Shown in pieces: positions 1 to 7,473 of a stretch of 64,000 bases of DNA. The stretch comes from Actinacidiphila paucisporea (lineage in GTDB: Bacteria; Actinomycetota; Actinomycetes; Streptomycetales; Streptomycetaceae), in assembly GCF_900142575.1 (NCBI RefSeq), contig NZ_FRBI01000016.1:62001-126000 (forward strand). The letters run 5' to 3'. Position 1 is the stretch's first letter. Each line of letters starts with the position of its first letter. The notes beneath the pieces are model-generated. The model was given only the letters and a program-made list of their open reading frames with translations, was not told where the DNA came from and ran no database searches. The position numbers and the translations under genes are program-made.

Positions 1-1798
1 TGAAGTCGGTGGTGCGGACGCCGGGTATGACGCCCGCCCAGGCGGACAGCAGGGTGTAGGGGCGCAAGTCGCTGGCGTCCTTGCCACGCTTGGCCACCAT
101 CGTGGTGGCGAACCACTCGAAGCCCTGCTTGGTGTTGCACGCCGGCCAGATGTACTCGCCCTCGCCGTCGGGCCGGCCGGCCACCGACACGACCTTCTCG
201 CCGTAGGTGCCGAAACCGTCCAAGTAGTGCCCGAAGACATCGAAGTTGGAGTACGTCATGGTGGGGTAGGGGTTGGCCGGGGCGCCGACCCACGCGTCGA
301 CGCTGACCGGCCGGGTGCCGTCGTTGCCGTTCATCGCCGCGTACAGGTCCTTCTCGAACTGCTCCGAGTCCATACCGCTGCTGCCGGGCTCGTTGCTCTG
401 GCTCCAGCGGATCACGGCCGGGTGGTTGCGGTCGCGCAGGGTCAGCGCGCGGGCGTGGTCGACCATGTTGTCGTGCCCGGCGACGAAGTCCTGAAGGCTG
501 TTGGAGCCGCGGATGCCGGTCTCGTCGATGATCATCAGGCCCATCTCGTCGGCCACGTCGAGCATGTAGGGGCTGGCCGGCTCCTGATGAATGCGGACCA
601 CGTTGTAATTCAGCCGCTGGTAGTTGTCGACCGCCTGCGGCCAGCCGCCGTTGCCCGAGGAGGGCGCGAGGAAGCCCGGCAGGGTGTCGTAGGCGTCACC
701 CTTGCCGCCGTTGTTGACGCGGTCGAAGTCCGCGCCCTGGAGGTTGTCGCCGCGGAAGTTCACCCGCACGCCATTGAGGTAGTAGTACTCGCCGTTCTGG
801 CTGCTCTCCCGGAATCCGAAGCGGTAGGTCGCGTCGCTGGTGCGGCCGTCGTCGGTCGCCGCATGGACCGTCAGGCGGTGCAGTTGGGCGCGAAACCCCT
901 GCCGGTAGGGGACGTTGGGCCACCAGTACGAGGAGGAGCCCAGGTTCCACGCCACCGGCCCGACCGTCACCTTGACGGTCGAGTGGGCGGCCACGGTCAC
1001 CGTGCTGCTCGGCAGCGCCGGGTAGCTGAACGACGTGGCGTTGTCCGATGCGAGCGAACCGGTCAGCGTCACCGTCCGCGTGGCGCCGGAGGTGTTGGTC
1101 ACCGACGCGTCGTAGGTGAGGGTCTGATTGGCCACGGACGTACGGACGAACGTGTCGCTGACGTACACCGCCGGATACACGCGCAGGAACGCCGAACGGA
1201 AGATCCCCTGCGGTACGGCCTCGGCCCAGTCGGCCGCGTCGGGCACCAGGTACCTGCCGTTCGCGGGGTTCTTCAGGGCGCCCCTGCCCTTCACATCGAC
1301 CGTGATGGTGTGCGTGGTACCCGGTGCCGCGTACGCGCTGATGTCGAAGTTCGACGGTGTGAAGGCGGTGGTCCTGGTCGCCACCGTCCGCCCGTCGACC
1401 GCCAGGGTCGCCTGGTGGTTCACCGCGCCGAACTCGATCCACGTGGACTGCGGCTGCCCGGAGTCCGGCACGGTGATCGTGCGGGAGTACACCGCCTCGC
1501 TCACATCGGTGAAGCCCTGCTTGTACCAGCCGCCGCCCGGCACCGTGATCGACGTCGCCGACCGGCCCGCCGGGGTGAACCCCCACGTGCCGGCCAGGTC
1601 GGTCGAGGCGATCGCGGCATTGCCCGCGGTGACGCCGTTGACGTCCGCCGCCGGTGCGGCGGGGACGGCCGGCGTGGATCGAGGGGCGGTCGCCGTGGCC
1701 GGCTGTGTTCCCACAGCCCCGGTCAGCAGCGCCACGACGGCCACGGACCAAAGGGCCAGGCGTCGACGGCGCGGCGGCTGTACGTGTTGTCGCTTCAC
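1..1798 (-). CDS. Secreted glycoside hydrolase family 2 (beta-galactosidase/glucuronidase/mannosidase-like), 3' end cut by window
   Basis: The reading frame begins at a GTG preceded by AAGGAGG and runs off the left edge after 599 codons, so the C-terminus is missing. Residues 1 to about 36 form a signal peptide: a Lys/Arg-rich start, a hydrophobic core, then an Ala-rich cleavage zone. A jelly-roll sugar-binding domain and an Ig-like domain follow. The start of a TIM barrel then carries the family-2 pattern RDRNHPAVIRWSQSNEP, whose NE pair contains the expected acid/base glutamate, E470. The enzyme should remove a terminal beta-linked sugar outside the cell. The exact substrate cannot be read from sequence. 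A LacI-type operator lies 185 bp upstream, which suggests sugar induction. Confidence 0.85.
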   Translation of the reverse strand, partial: MKRQHVQPPRRRRLALWSVAVVALLTGAVGTQPATATAPRSTPAVPAAPAADVNGVTAGNAAIASTDLAGTWGFTPAGRSATSITVPGGGWYKQGFTDVSEAVYSRTITVPDSGQPQSTWIEFGAVNHQATLAVDGRTVATRTTAFTPSNFDISAYAAPGTTHTITVDVKGRGALKNPANGRYLVPDAADWAEAVPQGIFRSAFLRVYPAVYVSDTFVRTSVANQTLTYDASVTNTSGATRTVTLTGSLASDNATSFSYPALPSSTVTVAAHSTVKVTVGPVAWNLGSSSYWWPNVPYRQGFRAQLHRLTVHAATDDGRTSDATYRFGFRESSQNGEYYYLNGVRVNFRGDNLQGADFDRVNNGGKGDAYDTLPGFLAPSSGNGGWPQAVDNYQRLNYNVVRIHQEPASPYMLDVADEMGLMIIDETGIRGSNSLQDFVAGHDNMVDHARALTLRDRNHPAVIRWSQSNEPGSSGMDSEQFEKDLYAAMNGNDGTRPVSVDAWVGAPANPYPTMTYSNFDVFGHYLDGFGTYGEKVVSVAGRPDGEGEYIWPACNTKQGFEWFATTMVAKRGKDASDLRPYTLLSAWAGVIPGVRTTDF

Positions 1799-1982
1799 AC
1801 GATCCTCCTTGTAGACGGACCCGGCACGGGCAGGTGGTGAACCGGCCGGGGCGGCGCTGAATCCGTAAGGCGGGGAGCGACCCGCCGGGTTGGCCTTGTC
1901 CCACCACAACTCGCCGACAACCAGGGAGAAGGGGGCCGCCCGGACCGCCCGACCCCTCGGCTCGCGTGACAGGCACCCACGG

Positions 1983-1996
1983 TGTTAGCGCTCACA
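1983..1996. promoter_or_regulatory. LacI-family operator upstream of the glycoside hydrolase
   Basis: TGTTAGCGCTCACA is a near-perfect inverted repeat (six of seven pairs) centred on AGCGCT, the core recognised by LacI/CebR-type sugar repressors. It sits in the leader of the secreted family-2 hydrolase. No LacI gene is present in the window. Confidence 0.55.
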
Positions 1997-2411
1997 CACA
2001 CCGATCGGTCGGAAATACGGCGCCACTGGAGGGACATATGTTTCGGATACAAGAAGCTGCAGCTGCACCCCTCGCGGTGTCAAGCCTCACGACAGGAACC
2101 GATTCACACGATCATCGGTGAGCCCTCCCCTGCCAACCCGTGCCCTGGGCGCCTTTGTGCTCGCATCGGCGCCAGGAGCCGAGTTCCCCGCGCGGACGGC
2201 TGGCGCGCGGGGCCGGCGCCGGCGCCGGCTCGTGCCGCACACCCCTTGAGGTGGCGCCGACAGATGTGTCAGTCTCATTTCGGCCCTTCTACCGAGGCAG
2301 TGCCTCCACTGGCCGACTGCGCACACCTGGACCTCTCACACTGAATGTGAACGCTCACGCCTTCTGGGCGACGCGCGCTCCAGAGTTGCAGCGCCCCGCG
2401 CCGGTCGGCAC
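1997..2411. other. Non-coding stretch with a second LacI-like half-palindrome
   Basis: No supported gene was found. It contains a tandem GCCGGC tract near 2214-2230 and a weaker LacI-like element, TGTGAACGCTCACG at 2346-2359 (five of seven pairs). Confidence 0.4.
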
Positions 2412-2612
2412 TTATGCCGCAGCTGTAACCCGCGCCGCTATCTGCTGGTGAGGAGCAGCAGCCGTGCCACCGTCATCCGCGTCGGTGGTGGACCCGGTGC
2501 CCGCGAGCACGGCTCGGGCACGGGCACCGCGGGCGGCGGCGTCCGCGGCCCGTTCCAGCACCAGAACGCCGCTGCCCTCGGACATGACGAATCCGTCGCG
2601 GTCGGAGGCGAA
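2412..2612 (-). pseudogene. Fragment of a beta-ketoacyl-ACP synthase (ketosynthase)
   Basis: The reverse-strand translation contains SRFASDRDGFVMSEGSGVL followed by LERAADAAARGARARAVLAG. This is the conserved region that follows the catalytic Cys in FabF/PKS-type ketosynthases (FDADRDGFVxGEGAGxLVLE). Only about 65 residues remain. The active-site Cys half and the rest of the gene are gone, and the upstream end abuts an IS5 fragment at about 2613. It is a broken remnant with no link to a polyketide pathway in the window. Confidence 0.6.
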
Positions 2613-2615
2613 GCG

Positions 2616-2820
2616 CGAGCGCGGAATCCGCCATCGCATCGCCCGCGAGGGCGTCGAGTCCTCAGAACGGCTGGGCCGACATCGGTGGGTGGTCGAGAGA
2701 ACGGTGTCCTGGCTGGCAGGCTGCCAAAGGCTCCACCGCCGGTACGAACGTACGGCCGAGCACTTTCTCGCCTTCGTCGGCATAGCAGCAGTCCTCATCG
2801 GCTACCGCCGTATGGGCGGC
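2616..2820 (+). mobile_element. IS5-family transposase C-terminal fragment
   Basis: The forward translation around 2626-2820 reads RHRIAREGVESSERLGRHRW, then VVERTVSWLAGCQRLHRRYE and a short hydrophobic tail. This is the hallmark end of Streptomyces IS5-type DDE transposases (catalytic E in the WVVERTxxW block). The N-terminal two thirds are absent and the 5' edge fuses directly to a ketosynthase remnant, so the copy is inactive. Confidence 0.75.
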
Positions 2821-2825
2821 CCTGC

Positions 2826-3182
2826 TCACGGCCTGAGCCGGTCTGGCTGCACATCGAAGCAGACCAGTCCCATGGACTCCGCCACGGTCACGGCGTAGGC
2901 CGACGCCTCCTCGGCCATGCTCCACCGCATGGGGAAGTAGATCAGCGGACCACTGGCCTCGCCGATCAACGGACCCGTCGACCAAGGCGAGGTGTCCTCC
3001 TCGTCCTCGCTGATGTCACACCATCGTTCAAGCAGCACGGTCACGTAAGCCGCTATGCGTTCGGACGGAGGCTCTTCCACCTCGCTGTCGATGTAGCGGT
3101 CGTACAGGTCACTGAAGACCCGGCCGGCGGTCTTGTCGTCCGCCGGCTTGTCGCCTTCCCAAACAGCCAGGTCGTAAGTCAT
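2826..3182 (-). CDS. Conserved actinobacterial hypothetical protein, 118 aa
   Basis: The protein begins MTYDLAVWEGDKPADD and has a second conserved block, STGPLIGEASGPLIYFPMRW. I recognise this pattern from many streptomycete hypothetical proteins that are often encoded singly. There is no signal peptide, membrane segment or catalytic motif. It is acidic and soluble. Its size and scattered distribution would fit a small immunity- or antitoxin-like protein, but nothing in the neighbourhood (IS5 remnant on one side, TetR gene on the other) supports a specific partner. The gene looks intact, with an ATG start and a TGA stop. Confidence 0.65.
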   Translation of the reverse strand: MTYDLAVWEGDKPADDKTAGRVFSDLYDRYIDSEVEEPPSERIAAYVTVLLERWCDISEDEEDTSPWSTGPLIGEASGPLIYFPMRWSMAEEASAYAVTVAESMGLVCFDVQPDRLRP

Positions 3183-3345
3183 GCCCGCGAGGCCCCCCAG
3201 GTCCTTTTTCCCACCCGGCGCTCAGGGTTTCCCCGGACATGCTCACCTCGGCTCCCCGCTCGCGGCACGCCGGCCTGTGGCCGGATGCCACTGCGGAGGG
3301 GGCGGCGACCGGGTCGAGCGCGCGCTGGACGTCACGGCGCAGCGC

Positions 3346-3909
3346 TCAGGTGCCGTTATGGCCAAAGCCTGCGACGGCAAGTCGGAAGGCGCGGTCCGCC
3401 TGCATCGCCGGGTCGGCGTAATTCTCCGTGGCCAAGGCGATTCCGACGATCAGTGTGAGCAGATCGTCGATGGTGATATCCGCCCGGACAGCCTGGTCGT
3501 CAATGGCTTTGCGGAGCAGCATGGCGCCGGCCGCACCGATGACTGCCGCACACGAGTCCTCGGTGGCCTCGTCCTGCAGGGGCTGGTAGGAGAGGGCGTC
3601 TGCCAGACCACGGGCGGCGAGCGAGTAGGCGAGCAGTTCACGCAGCCATTCCACCAGCGCGGAGCGGCTGTCGTGGTCGCCACAGAGTGTACGAGCGCGA
3701 TCGCACAGGCCGTGGATGCGCTGTTTGAAGACGGCTTCGAGCAGGGCTTTGCGGGTGGGGAAGTGCCGCCGCACGGTGGCTGATCCGACGCCTGCGGTGC
3801 GGGCGATCTGCTCCAGGGATGCCTGGGCTCCTCGGGTCGCCACCTCGGCCTCGGCCACGGCGAGGATGTGCGTGTAGTTGCGGCGGGCGTCTGAGCGCTG
3901 GCCGGTCAT
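3346..3909 (-). CDS. TetR-family transcriptional repressor
   Basis: The protein has 187 residues. The N-terminal helix-turn-helix (about residues 10-55) includes ASLEQIARTAGVGSATVRRH followed by FPTRKALLEAVF, the classic TetR signature. The C-terminal alpha-helical ligand domain resembles repressors that control reductases and oxidoreductases. It is transcribed divergently from the NAD(P)-binding protein at 4015, and two near-identical palindromes fill the shared intergenic region. Autoregulation and repression of the neighbour are therefore very likely. The inducer is unknown. Confidence 0.88.
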   Translation of the reverse strand: MTGQRSDARRNYTHILAVAEAEVATRGAQASLEQIARTAGVGSATVRRHFPTRKALLEAVFKQRIHGLCDRARTLCGDHDSRSALVEWLRELLAYSLAARGLADALSYQPLQDEATEDSCAAVIGAAGAMLLRKAIDDQAVRADITIDDLLTLIVGIALATENYADPAMQADRAFRLAVAGFGHNGT

Positions 3910-3926
3910 GGTCTCCCCCGTTGATA

Positions 3927-3980
3927 AATGGCGGCCCCCGCCGTATTGTAGCGCCCATGAAACGGCGGGCCCCGCCGTTT
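3927..3980. promoter_or_regulatory. Paired TetR operators between divergent genes
   Basis: There are two copies of the same inverted repeat. 3927-3947 reads AATGGCGG-ccc-CCGCCGTATT. 3960-3980 reads AAACGGCGG-gcc-CCGCCGTTT with perfect 9-bp arms. Their centres are 33 bp apart, about three helical turns, so two repressor dimers could bind the same DNA face over both promoters. Confidence 0.7.
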
Positions 3981-4014
3981 GTGCTGTGCGTGACTGTTGA
4001 GGGGATGCACTCTC

Positions 4015-4938
4015 ATGACCACCGCCTCAGAGCCGGTTCTCGTCGCCGGTGCCACTGGCCGCCAAGGCGGCGCAGCCGCCCGCGCCCTGCTCGCACAGGG
4101 AACACCGGTGCGAGCCCTGGTGCGCGATCCGAGTACCCCGCGCGCACAGGTCATCGAAGAACTCGGCGCCAGCCTGTTCGTGGGGGACCTCACCCAACCC
4201 GCGACCCTTGCGGCGGCCATGGACGGCGTGCGGGCCGTCTTCTCCGTGCAGATGCCCGCGTACACCGAGCAGGGGTTCGACTTCGCCGGCGAGGTCAGCC
4301 AGGCGGACAACCTCATGACGGCTGCGCGAGCCGCCGGCGTGGAGCAGTTCATCCAGACCTCCACCAGCGGCGTGGGACAGCACGTCGAGGCTCCGGGCTG
4401 GGCCGAAGGGCAGTGGGCAGTGATGGAAGCCCCGCTCGGTGCGAAGGCCGCGATCCAGGACCGGCTGCGCGCATTCGACTTTCCGTACTGGACGTTGCTC
4501 AAGCCGTCGTTCTTCATGGAGAACTTCGAGCCGTCCATGCGGTTCTACTTCCCCCGCGGCGTGGAGGGGGGTCTGGTCACCGTCGTCAAACCGAACACGC
4601 ACCTGCCGCTCGTAGCAGCCAAGGACGTGGGCCGAGCCGCAGCAGCCGCCCTGTCCGCCCCCGCCGAGTTCCACCGAGTGGAACTGGAACTCACCAGCGA
4701 TTATCTGACCATGACCGACATCGCGGAGGTCCTCTCCCGCGCCTTGGGTGTCCCGCTGACGGCCCCGGACATGACCGAGGAACAGGCCCGCGCCGCCGGC
4801 ATGGGAGACATGGGTGCCACGCACGAGTTCATGGAGGTGGTCGGCCAGCCGGCCCGGCCGCAGTTCGCTCGTGCGCTGGGCCTCGACCTGACCAGCTTCG
4901 AGGAGTGGGCGCACGAACACCTGCGGACTGCCGCCTGA
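4015..4938 (+). CDS. NmrA/SDR-like NAD(P)-binding oxidoreductase
   Basis: The protein has 307 residues and an N-terminal Rossmann signature, VLVAGATGRQGGAAARALL (GxxGxxG). A substrate region and a C-terminal helix follow, as in NmrA/HSCARG or quinone-oxidoreductase-like proteins. The chosen ATG lies behind GAGGGG at a normal distance. An in-frame ATG 18 bp upstream lacks a good ribosome site. Family members sense NADP(H) or reduce small electrophiles. The divergent TetR gene and double operator suggest an inducible detoxification pair. No SDR-type YxxxK could be assigned with certainty. Confidence 0.82.
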   Translation: MTTASEPVLVAGATGRQGGAAARALLAQGTPVRALVRDPSTPRAQVIEELGASLFVGDLTQPATLAAAMDGVRAVFSVQMPAYTEQGFDFAGEVSQADNLMTAARAAGVEQFIQTSTSGVGQHVEAPGWAEGQWAVMEAPLGAKAAIQDRLRAFDFPYWTLLKPSFFMENFEPSMRFYFPRGVEGGLVTVVKPNTHLPLVAAKDVGRAAAAALSAPAEFHRVELELTSDYLTMTDIAEVLSRALGVPLTAPDMTEEQARAAGMGDMGATHEFMEVVGQPARPQFARALGLDLTSFEEWAHEHLRTAA

Positions 4939-4959
4939 GCCGGCCTTCGCTGCGGAAAG

Positions 4960-5179
4960 GGACGTACACGGGCAGCCCCCGGACCAGCGCCATCTCCTGC
5001 TGCCTGTGCGAGTTCGAGGCGTTCTACAACGGGCGCAGACCGCACACGATCCTGCGAACGCCCGCCCGCTCCACTCTCCGCCCGGTCCGATGGAGGACCT
5101 AGACCGGATCGACCCTCTGGACACACGCCGACGAGCGCGACTCCGCGGCACCCTCCATGCGTACCAACATGCGGCCTGA
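4960..5179 (+). mobile_element. Decayed IS481/IS3-like integrase C-terminus
   Basis: One frame gives EFEAFYNGRRPHTILRTPA, matching the FYNxxRPHxxL end of rve integrases. After a frameshift another frame gives DRIDPLDTRRRARLRGTLHAYQHAA (split here over 5080-5179), the usual extreme C-terminus of these transposases. The upstream catalytic part is missing. Confidence 0.6.
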
Positions 5180-5209
5180 CCAGCATGGATGAGGTATTCG
5201 GCACCCGCA

Positions 5210-5300
5210 GGGCTGCAGCTGACCGGTGTCGATGAGATGGTGCTGTCCCTGTCCGCCCGGGGCCTGACCCACGGAGACATCTCCGCCCGCCTGGCCGAGG
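5210..5300 (+). mobile_element. IS256-family transposase fragment
   Basis: The translation LTGVDEMVLSLSARGLTH continuing with GDISARLAE matches the conserved GxDExxxSLxAxGLTxxEIxAHLxE block near the middle of Mutator/IS256 transposases. Only about 30 residues persist. Confidence 0.65.
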
Positions 5301-5333
5301 CGCCCCCCGGTGGCCAGGTCAGGGCGGCGCGGC

Positions 5334-5459
5334 ATGCTCGGCCGCTACAGCTACGCATCCCACGGCCTGAAGTTCGCGATCAAAAGCCCCACCGAGTCCC
5401 GTGACGCCATCCGGAGCATCACAGGGAAACCGTTGCCCGCAACGGAAAAGGCCCGCTGA
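5334..5459 (+). other. Short open frame of 41 codons, unassigned
   Basis: An ATG frame encodes MLGRYSYASHGLKFAIKSP and ends in TGA at 5457-5459. It has no clear ribosome-binding site, overlaps the minus-strand terminator arm, and sits among IS debris. It may be part of another decayed gene. No function is proposed. Confidence 0.15.
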
Positions 5460-5488
5460 CCTGGCCAAATGCCAGTCCAGCGGGCCTT
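5446..5488 (-). terminator. Intrinsic terminator following the tRNA remnant
   Basis: A perfect 11-bp stem AAGGCCCGCTG / CAGCGGGCCTT contains a second inner stem CTGGC/GCCAG. Read on the minus strand, the stem is followed by TTTT. It stands 11 bp beyond the 3' end of the tRNA-like sequence, the normal place for a tRNA terminator. Confidence 0.75.
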
Positions 5489-5498
5489 CTCTGCACCC

Positions 5499-5539
5499 TC
5501 TGGACGACAGGATTCGAGCCTGCGACCCCCTGCCCCCAG
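5499..5539 (-). tRNA. Truncated tRNA-Pro (anticodon GGG), 3' part only
   Basis: On the minus strand the sequence reads as an anticodon loop CTGGGGG, a 3' anticodon stem CAGGG, a short variable loop, a T arm GCAGG-CTCGAAT-CCTGT and an acceptor strand CGTCCAG-A. The matching D arm, the complete 5' anticodon stem and the 5' acceptor strand are absent upstream. This is therefore the 3' part of a tRNA gene followed by its own terminator, as left by site-specific integration into tRNA 3' ends. It cannot be a functional tRNA. The isotype rests only on the loop sequence. Confidence 0.5.
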
Positions 5540-5639
5540 TCGGGCGAACGGCAACCCCGACATCCGTTCGACGGCACGAGCGCACACGGAAGCCACGAAC
5601 TACCGGGCCGCAACCGCATCCGGAACCGACAACACCTAT

Positions 5640-5822
5640 TCCACGCTCTGCACGAGTTCGCCCCGTCACACAACGGCGCCGGCGGCACAAGGCCATCGCC
5701 AACGCTCACCCGCTGCTGTCCTGCTGGCGCCAATCACCGATCCAGGCCAGATCGTCCGCCTCGACATGCGAAACCCCGGCCGACTCGGCGGCATTCTCTA
5801 CAAGTACCGACATGCCACCTCA
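5640..5822 (+). mobile_element. Second IS481-like integrase C-terminal remnant, frameshifted
   Basis: The piece RRRRHKAIANAHPLL lies in one frame and LAPITDPGQIVRLDMRNPGR plus LGGILYKYRHAT in another. Together they match the usual end of these integrases (RPHxGIANARPLxPLP then ITDPxRIxxLDxRRRxRLGGxxHEYxHA). At least one frameshift separates the parts, and the catalytic domain is absent. Confidence 0.6.
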
Positions 5823-5928
5823 CCAGGCTGGATGATTAAGCTGATGCCGAGCCGGTGCCCATCACCTCCGCCGCCTTTGCTGGGAACAATAGCCAGCACC
5901 CGACCTTCCAGGGGAGGAAACCCGAGCG

Positions 5929-6051
5929 ATGCCGACCGAACCCGGGCCGGCCCGGTTACGCCTGCTGACCATGGCCGTCGACAACTACGACGGTGCACTT
6001 GGGGGGACACACAGGGGAAAATCCGGCAGGCGGCAACTTAGCCGCCCCTGA
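5929..6051 (+). pseudogene. N-terminal stump resembling a caspase-family (C14) protein
   Basis: A good ribosome site (GGGGAGGAAA) precedes an ATG whose product starts MPTEPGPARLRLLTMAVDNY. This resembles the first beta strand of streptomycete caspase-like proteins (RLLTVAVDxY). The frame ends after 40 residues, before any catalytic His-Cys, so the gene is broken. The family call rests on about 15 residues. Confidence 0.35.
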
Positions 6052-6064
6052 CCCGGCCGCGCGG

Positions 6065-6217
6065 GCCAGTGGCGGATGTGGCGCACGGCGCGGTGATGAT
6101 CGTCCCGGGCATCATGGGCAGCGCCCTGGTCGACGCGGCCACCGAAAGCCGCTGTGGGGACTCCAGGGCTTCGAACGGCTGCTCGCCGAAGCCGCGCACC
6201 GGCAAAGGTGCTCCGTT
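6065..6217 (+). pseudogene. Frameshifted N-terminal stump of an alpha/beta hydrolase (LCAT/lipase-like)
   Basis: The frame gives DVAHGAVMIVPGIMGSALVD, the first strand and oxyanion region of lipase/LCAT-like hydrolases (VVIVPGIMGSxL). After a slip near 6145 another frame continues RKPLWGLQGFERLLAEAA, the expected next segment. No nucleophile region remains. In Streptomyces such hydrolases often sit next to caspase-like genes, consistent with the stump just upstream. Confidence 0.5.
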
Positions 6218-6314
6218 GCTCTCCTGAGCAGGATCTGGCCGATCATCCCACCTGTAGCGTCGGCTTCCCCATCCAGACGGTTGAGCCCGACCTGCTGGCG
6301 GCGCATCGGGCTCT

Positions 6315-6968
6315 CTACCACTTGTGGGGCGGGCAGCCCTGGGCAGCTGCACCGAACTCTTGTGGCGGCCAGTCGGGGGCAGGGTCTTCAGCGAGCAGCG
6401 GTCGGAGGGCGCCGAGAACTGCGCCGATGCAGACGTCGCGCAGCTGAGTGCGGGTGCAGGTCTCGTGGGTAAGCCAGTCGACGCAGAGGACCTGGACGAA
6501 GACCAGCCAGCTCTTCAGGACATCGGACACGGCCTCGCGGGCTCTCTCGTCCGCGAGCGAGAGTACGGCCAGCAGTCGGGCACGGAGTGCCTCCAGCTCG
6601 TTCGTCATGATCGTCTGGATCACCGGGTCGCCCGCGAGGACTCGGTTCGCCGCGAGGACGGCGTTGCGGTTCGCCACAAAGTAGTCGAGATGGACGTCCA
6701 TGCCCTGGATGAGCTGCTCCACCAGGGGGGCGGCGGGGTCGAGCTGTGTTTCGGCGAGCAGTTGGTCCGCTGCCTGCTGGTAGACGGCTGCAAAGAGAGC
6801 CTGCTTGCTGGGGAAGTGACGGTAAAGCAGGGCCCGGGAGATACCGGCCTGTTCGGCGACTTCCTCCATCAGCACGTCGGCGTAGGGGTGTGCGGCGAAG
6901 AGCCGTGTGCCGACGGCGAGGAGCTGGGCGCGGCGGTCGGCGGGGCTGAGTCGTTGGCGCGGAGGCAT
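6315..6968 (-). CDS. TetR-family transcriptional repressor
   Basis: The protein has 217 residues. The N-terminal domain contains VLMEEVAEQAGISRALLYRH and FPSKQALFAAVYQQ, the standard TetR helix-turn-helix. The larger C-terminal domain is helical and has several Cys/Trp residues. It is divergent from the small membrane protein at 7060. A long, exact inverted repeat overlaps the promoters on both sides, indicating control of both genes. The regulator end overlaps a zone of decayed genes but is itself intact. Confidence 0.87.
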   Translation of the reverse strand: MPPRQRLSPADRRAQLLAVGTRLFAAHPYADVLMEEVAEQAGISRALLYRHFPSKQALFAAVYQQAADQLLAETQLDPAAPLVEQLIQGMDVHLDYFVANRNAVLAANRVLAGDPVIQTIMTNELEALRARLLAVLSLADERAREAVSDVLKSWLVFVQVLCVDWLTHETCTRTQLRDVCIGAVLGALRPLLAEDPAPDWPPQEFGAAAQGCPPHKW

Positions 6969-6977
6969 GAACCGAGA

Positions 6978-7031
6978 TTAGTTGACATGCATCTACTAGT
7001 GCAGCCATCGTAGTAGGCACATGTCAACTAA
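6978..7031. promoter_or_regulatory. Divergent promoter/operator with 12-bp inverted repeats
   Basis: TTAGTTGACATG at 6978-6989 is mirrored by CATGTCAACTAA at 7020-7031. Each arm contains a consensus -35 TTGACA facing outward-transcribed DNA, and a TACTA element lies symmetrically inside each arm. The TetR protein encoded at 6315-6968 probably binds here and blocks both promoters. Confidence 0.65.
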
Positions 7032-7059
7032 GCTTCATTCAGGACGGATTGGAGGAGTC

Positions 7060-7473
7060 ATGGCCAGGACTCTGCGTCTACTCGCACAGCTGATGGGCTG
7101 GACCTGTGTGGCGATCGGCCTCTTCCACGTGGCACTCGGCAACGCGGCGATCCCCGGTGCCGCTTCCGCCGGTGCGACGGTCGACAGCTGGGGCCGGTTC
7201 ATGGGTGCCGCGTTCGCCGGCTACGGGCTGACCTGGCTCTGGGCCGTGCGGCAGCGTCCGATTCCGGCTCCGGTGGTGCGGTGGCTGGCCGGCGTTTTCC
7301 TACTGGGGGGCGCGGGCCGACTGCTCTCGCTCGCCGTGCATGGATGGCCGCAGTGGTTTCAGATCGCACTGGCGGTGATCGAGCTCGGCCTGCCGCCGGT
7401 CTTCTTCTGGCTGGCCGACGCAGAGGAACGGACCTTGCGCCGCGACGTGGAAGTCGTGCCTGCCGGGCGGTGA
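7060..7473 (+). CDS. Small four-helix membrane protein (DUF4345-like)
   Basis: The protein has 137 residues. The start is the ATG behind GGAGGA; an upstream in-frame ATG lies inside the operator. Four hydrophobic helices fall near residues 6-26, 45-63, 74-95 and 100-120, with glycine-rich faces and the motif GRFMGAAFAGYGLTWLWA typical of DUF4345 proteins. The biochemical role is unknown. The adjacent divergent TetR gene and shared operator suggest induction by a small hydrophobic molecule. Confidence 0.75.
   Translation: MARTLRLLAQLMGWTCVAIGLFHVALGNAAIPGAASAGATVDSWGRFMGAAFAGYGLTWLWAVRQRPIPAPVVRWLAGVFLLGGAGRLLSLAVHGWPQWFQIALAVIELGLPPVFFWLADAEERTLRRDVEVVPAGR

Noticed and set aside
227..1840. 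Long plus-strand frame of 537 codons at the left edge
   Set aside because: It is antisense to the secreted glycoside hydrolase, whose signal peptide, motifs and ribosome site are convincing. The plus frame is His/Arg/Val-rich shadow sequence.
2214..2232. GGCGCCGGCGCCGG tract as an origin or regulatory repeat
   Set aside because: Short low-complexity GC repeat of a kind expected by chance in such DNA; no associated gene.
5501..5590. A complete tRNA gene around 5500-5580
   Set aside because: No D arm or 5' acceptor strand complementary to the 3' part can be found upstream; only the 3' portion exists.
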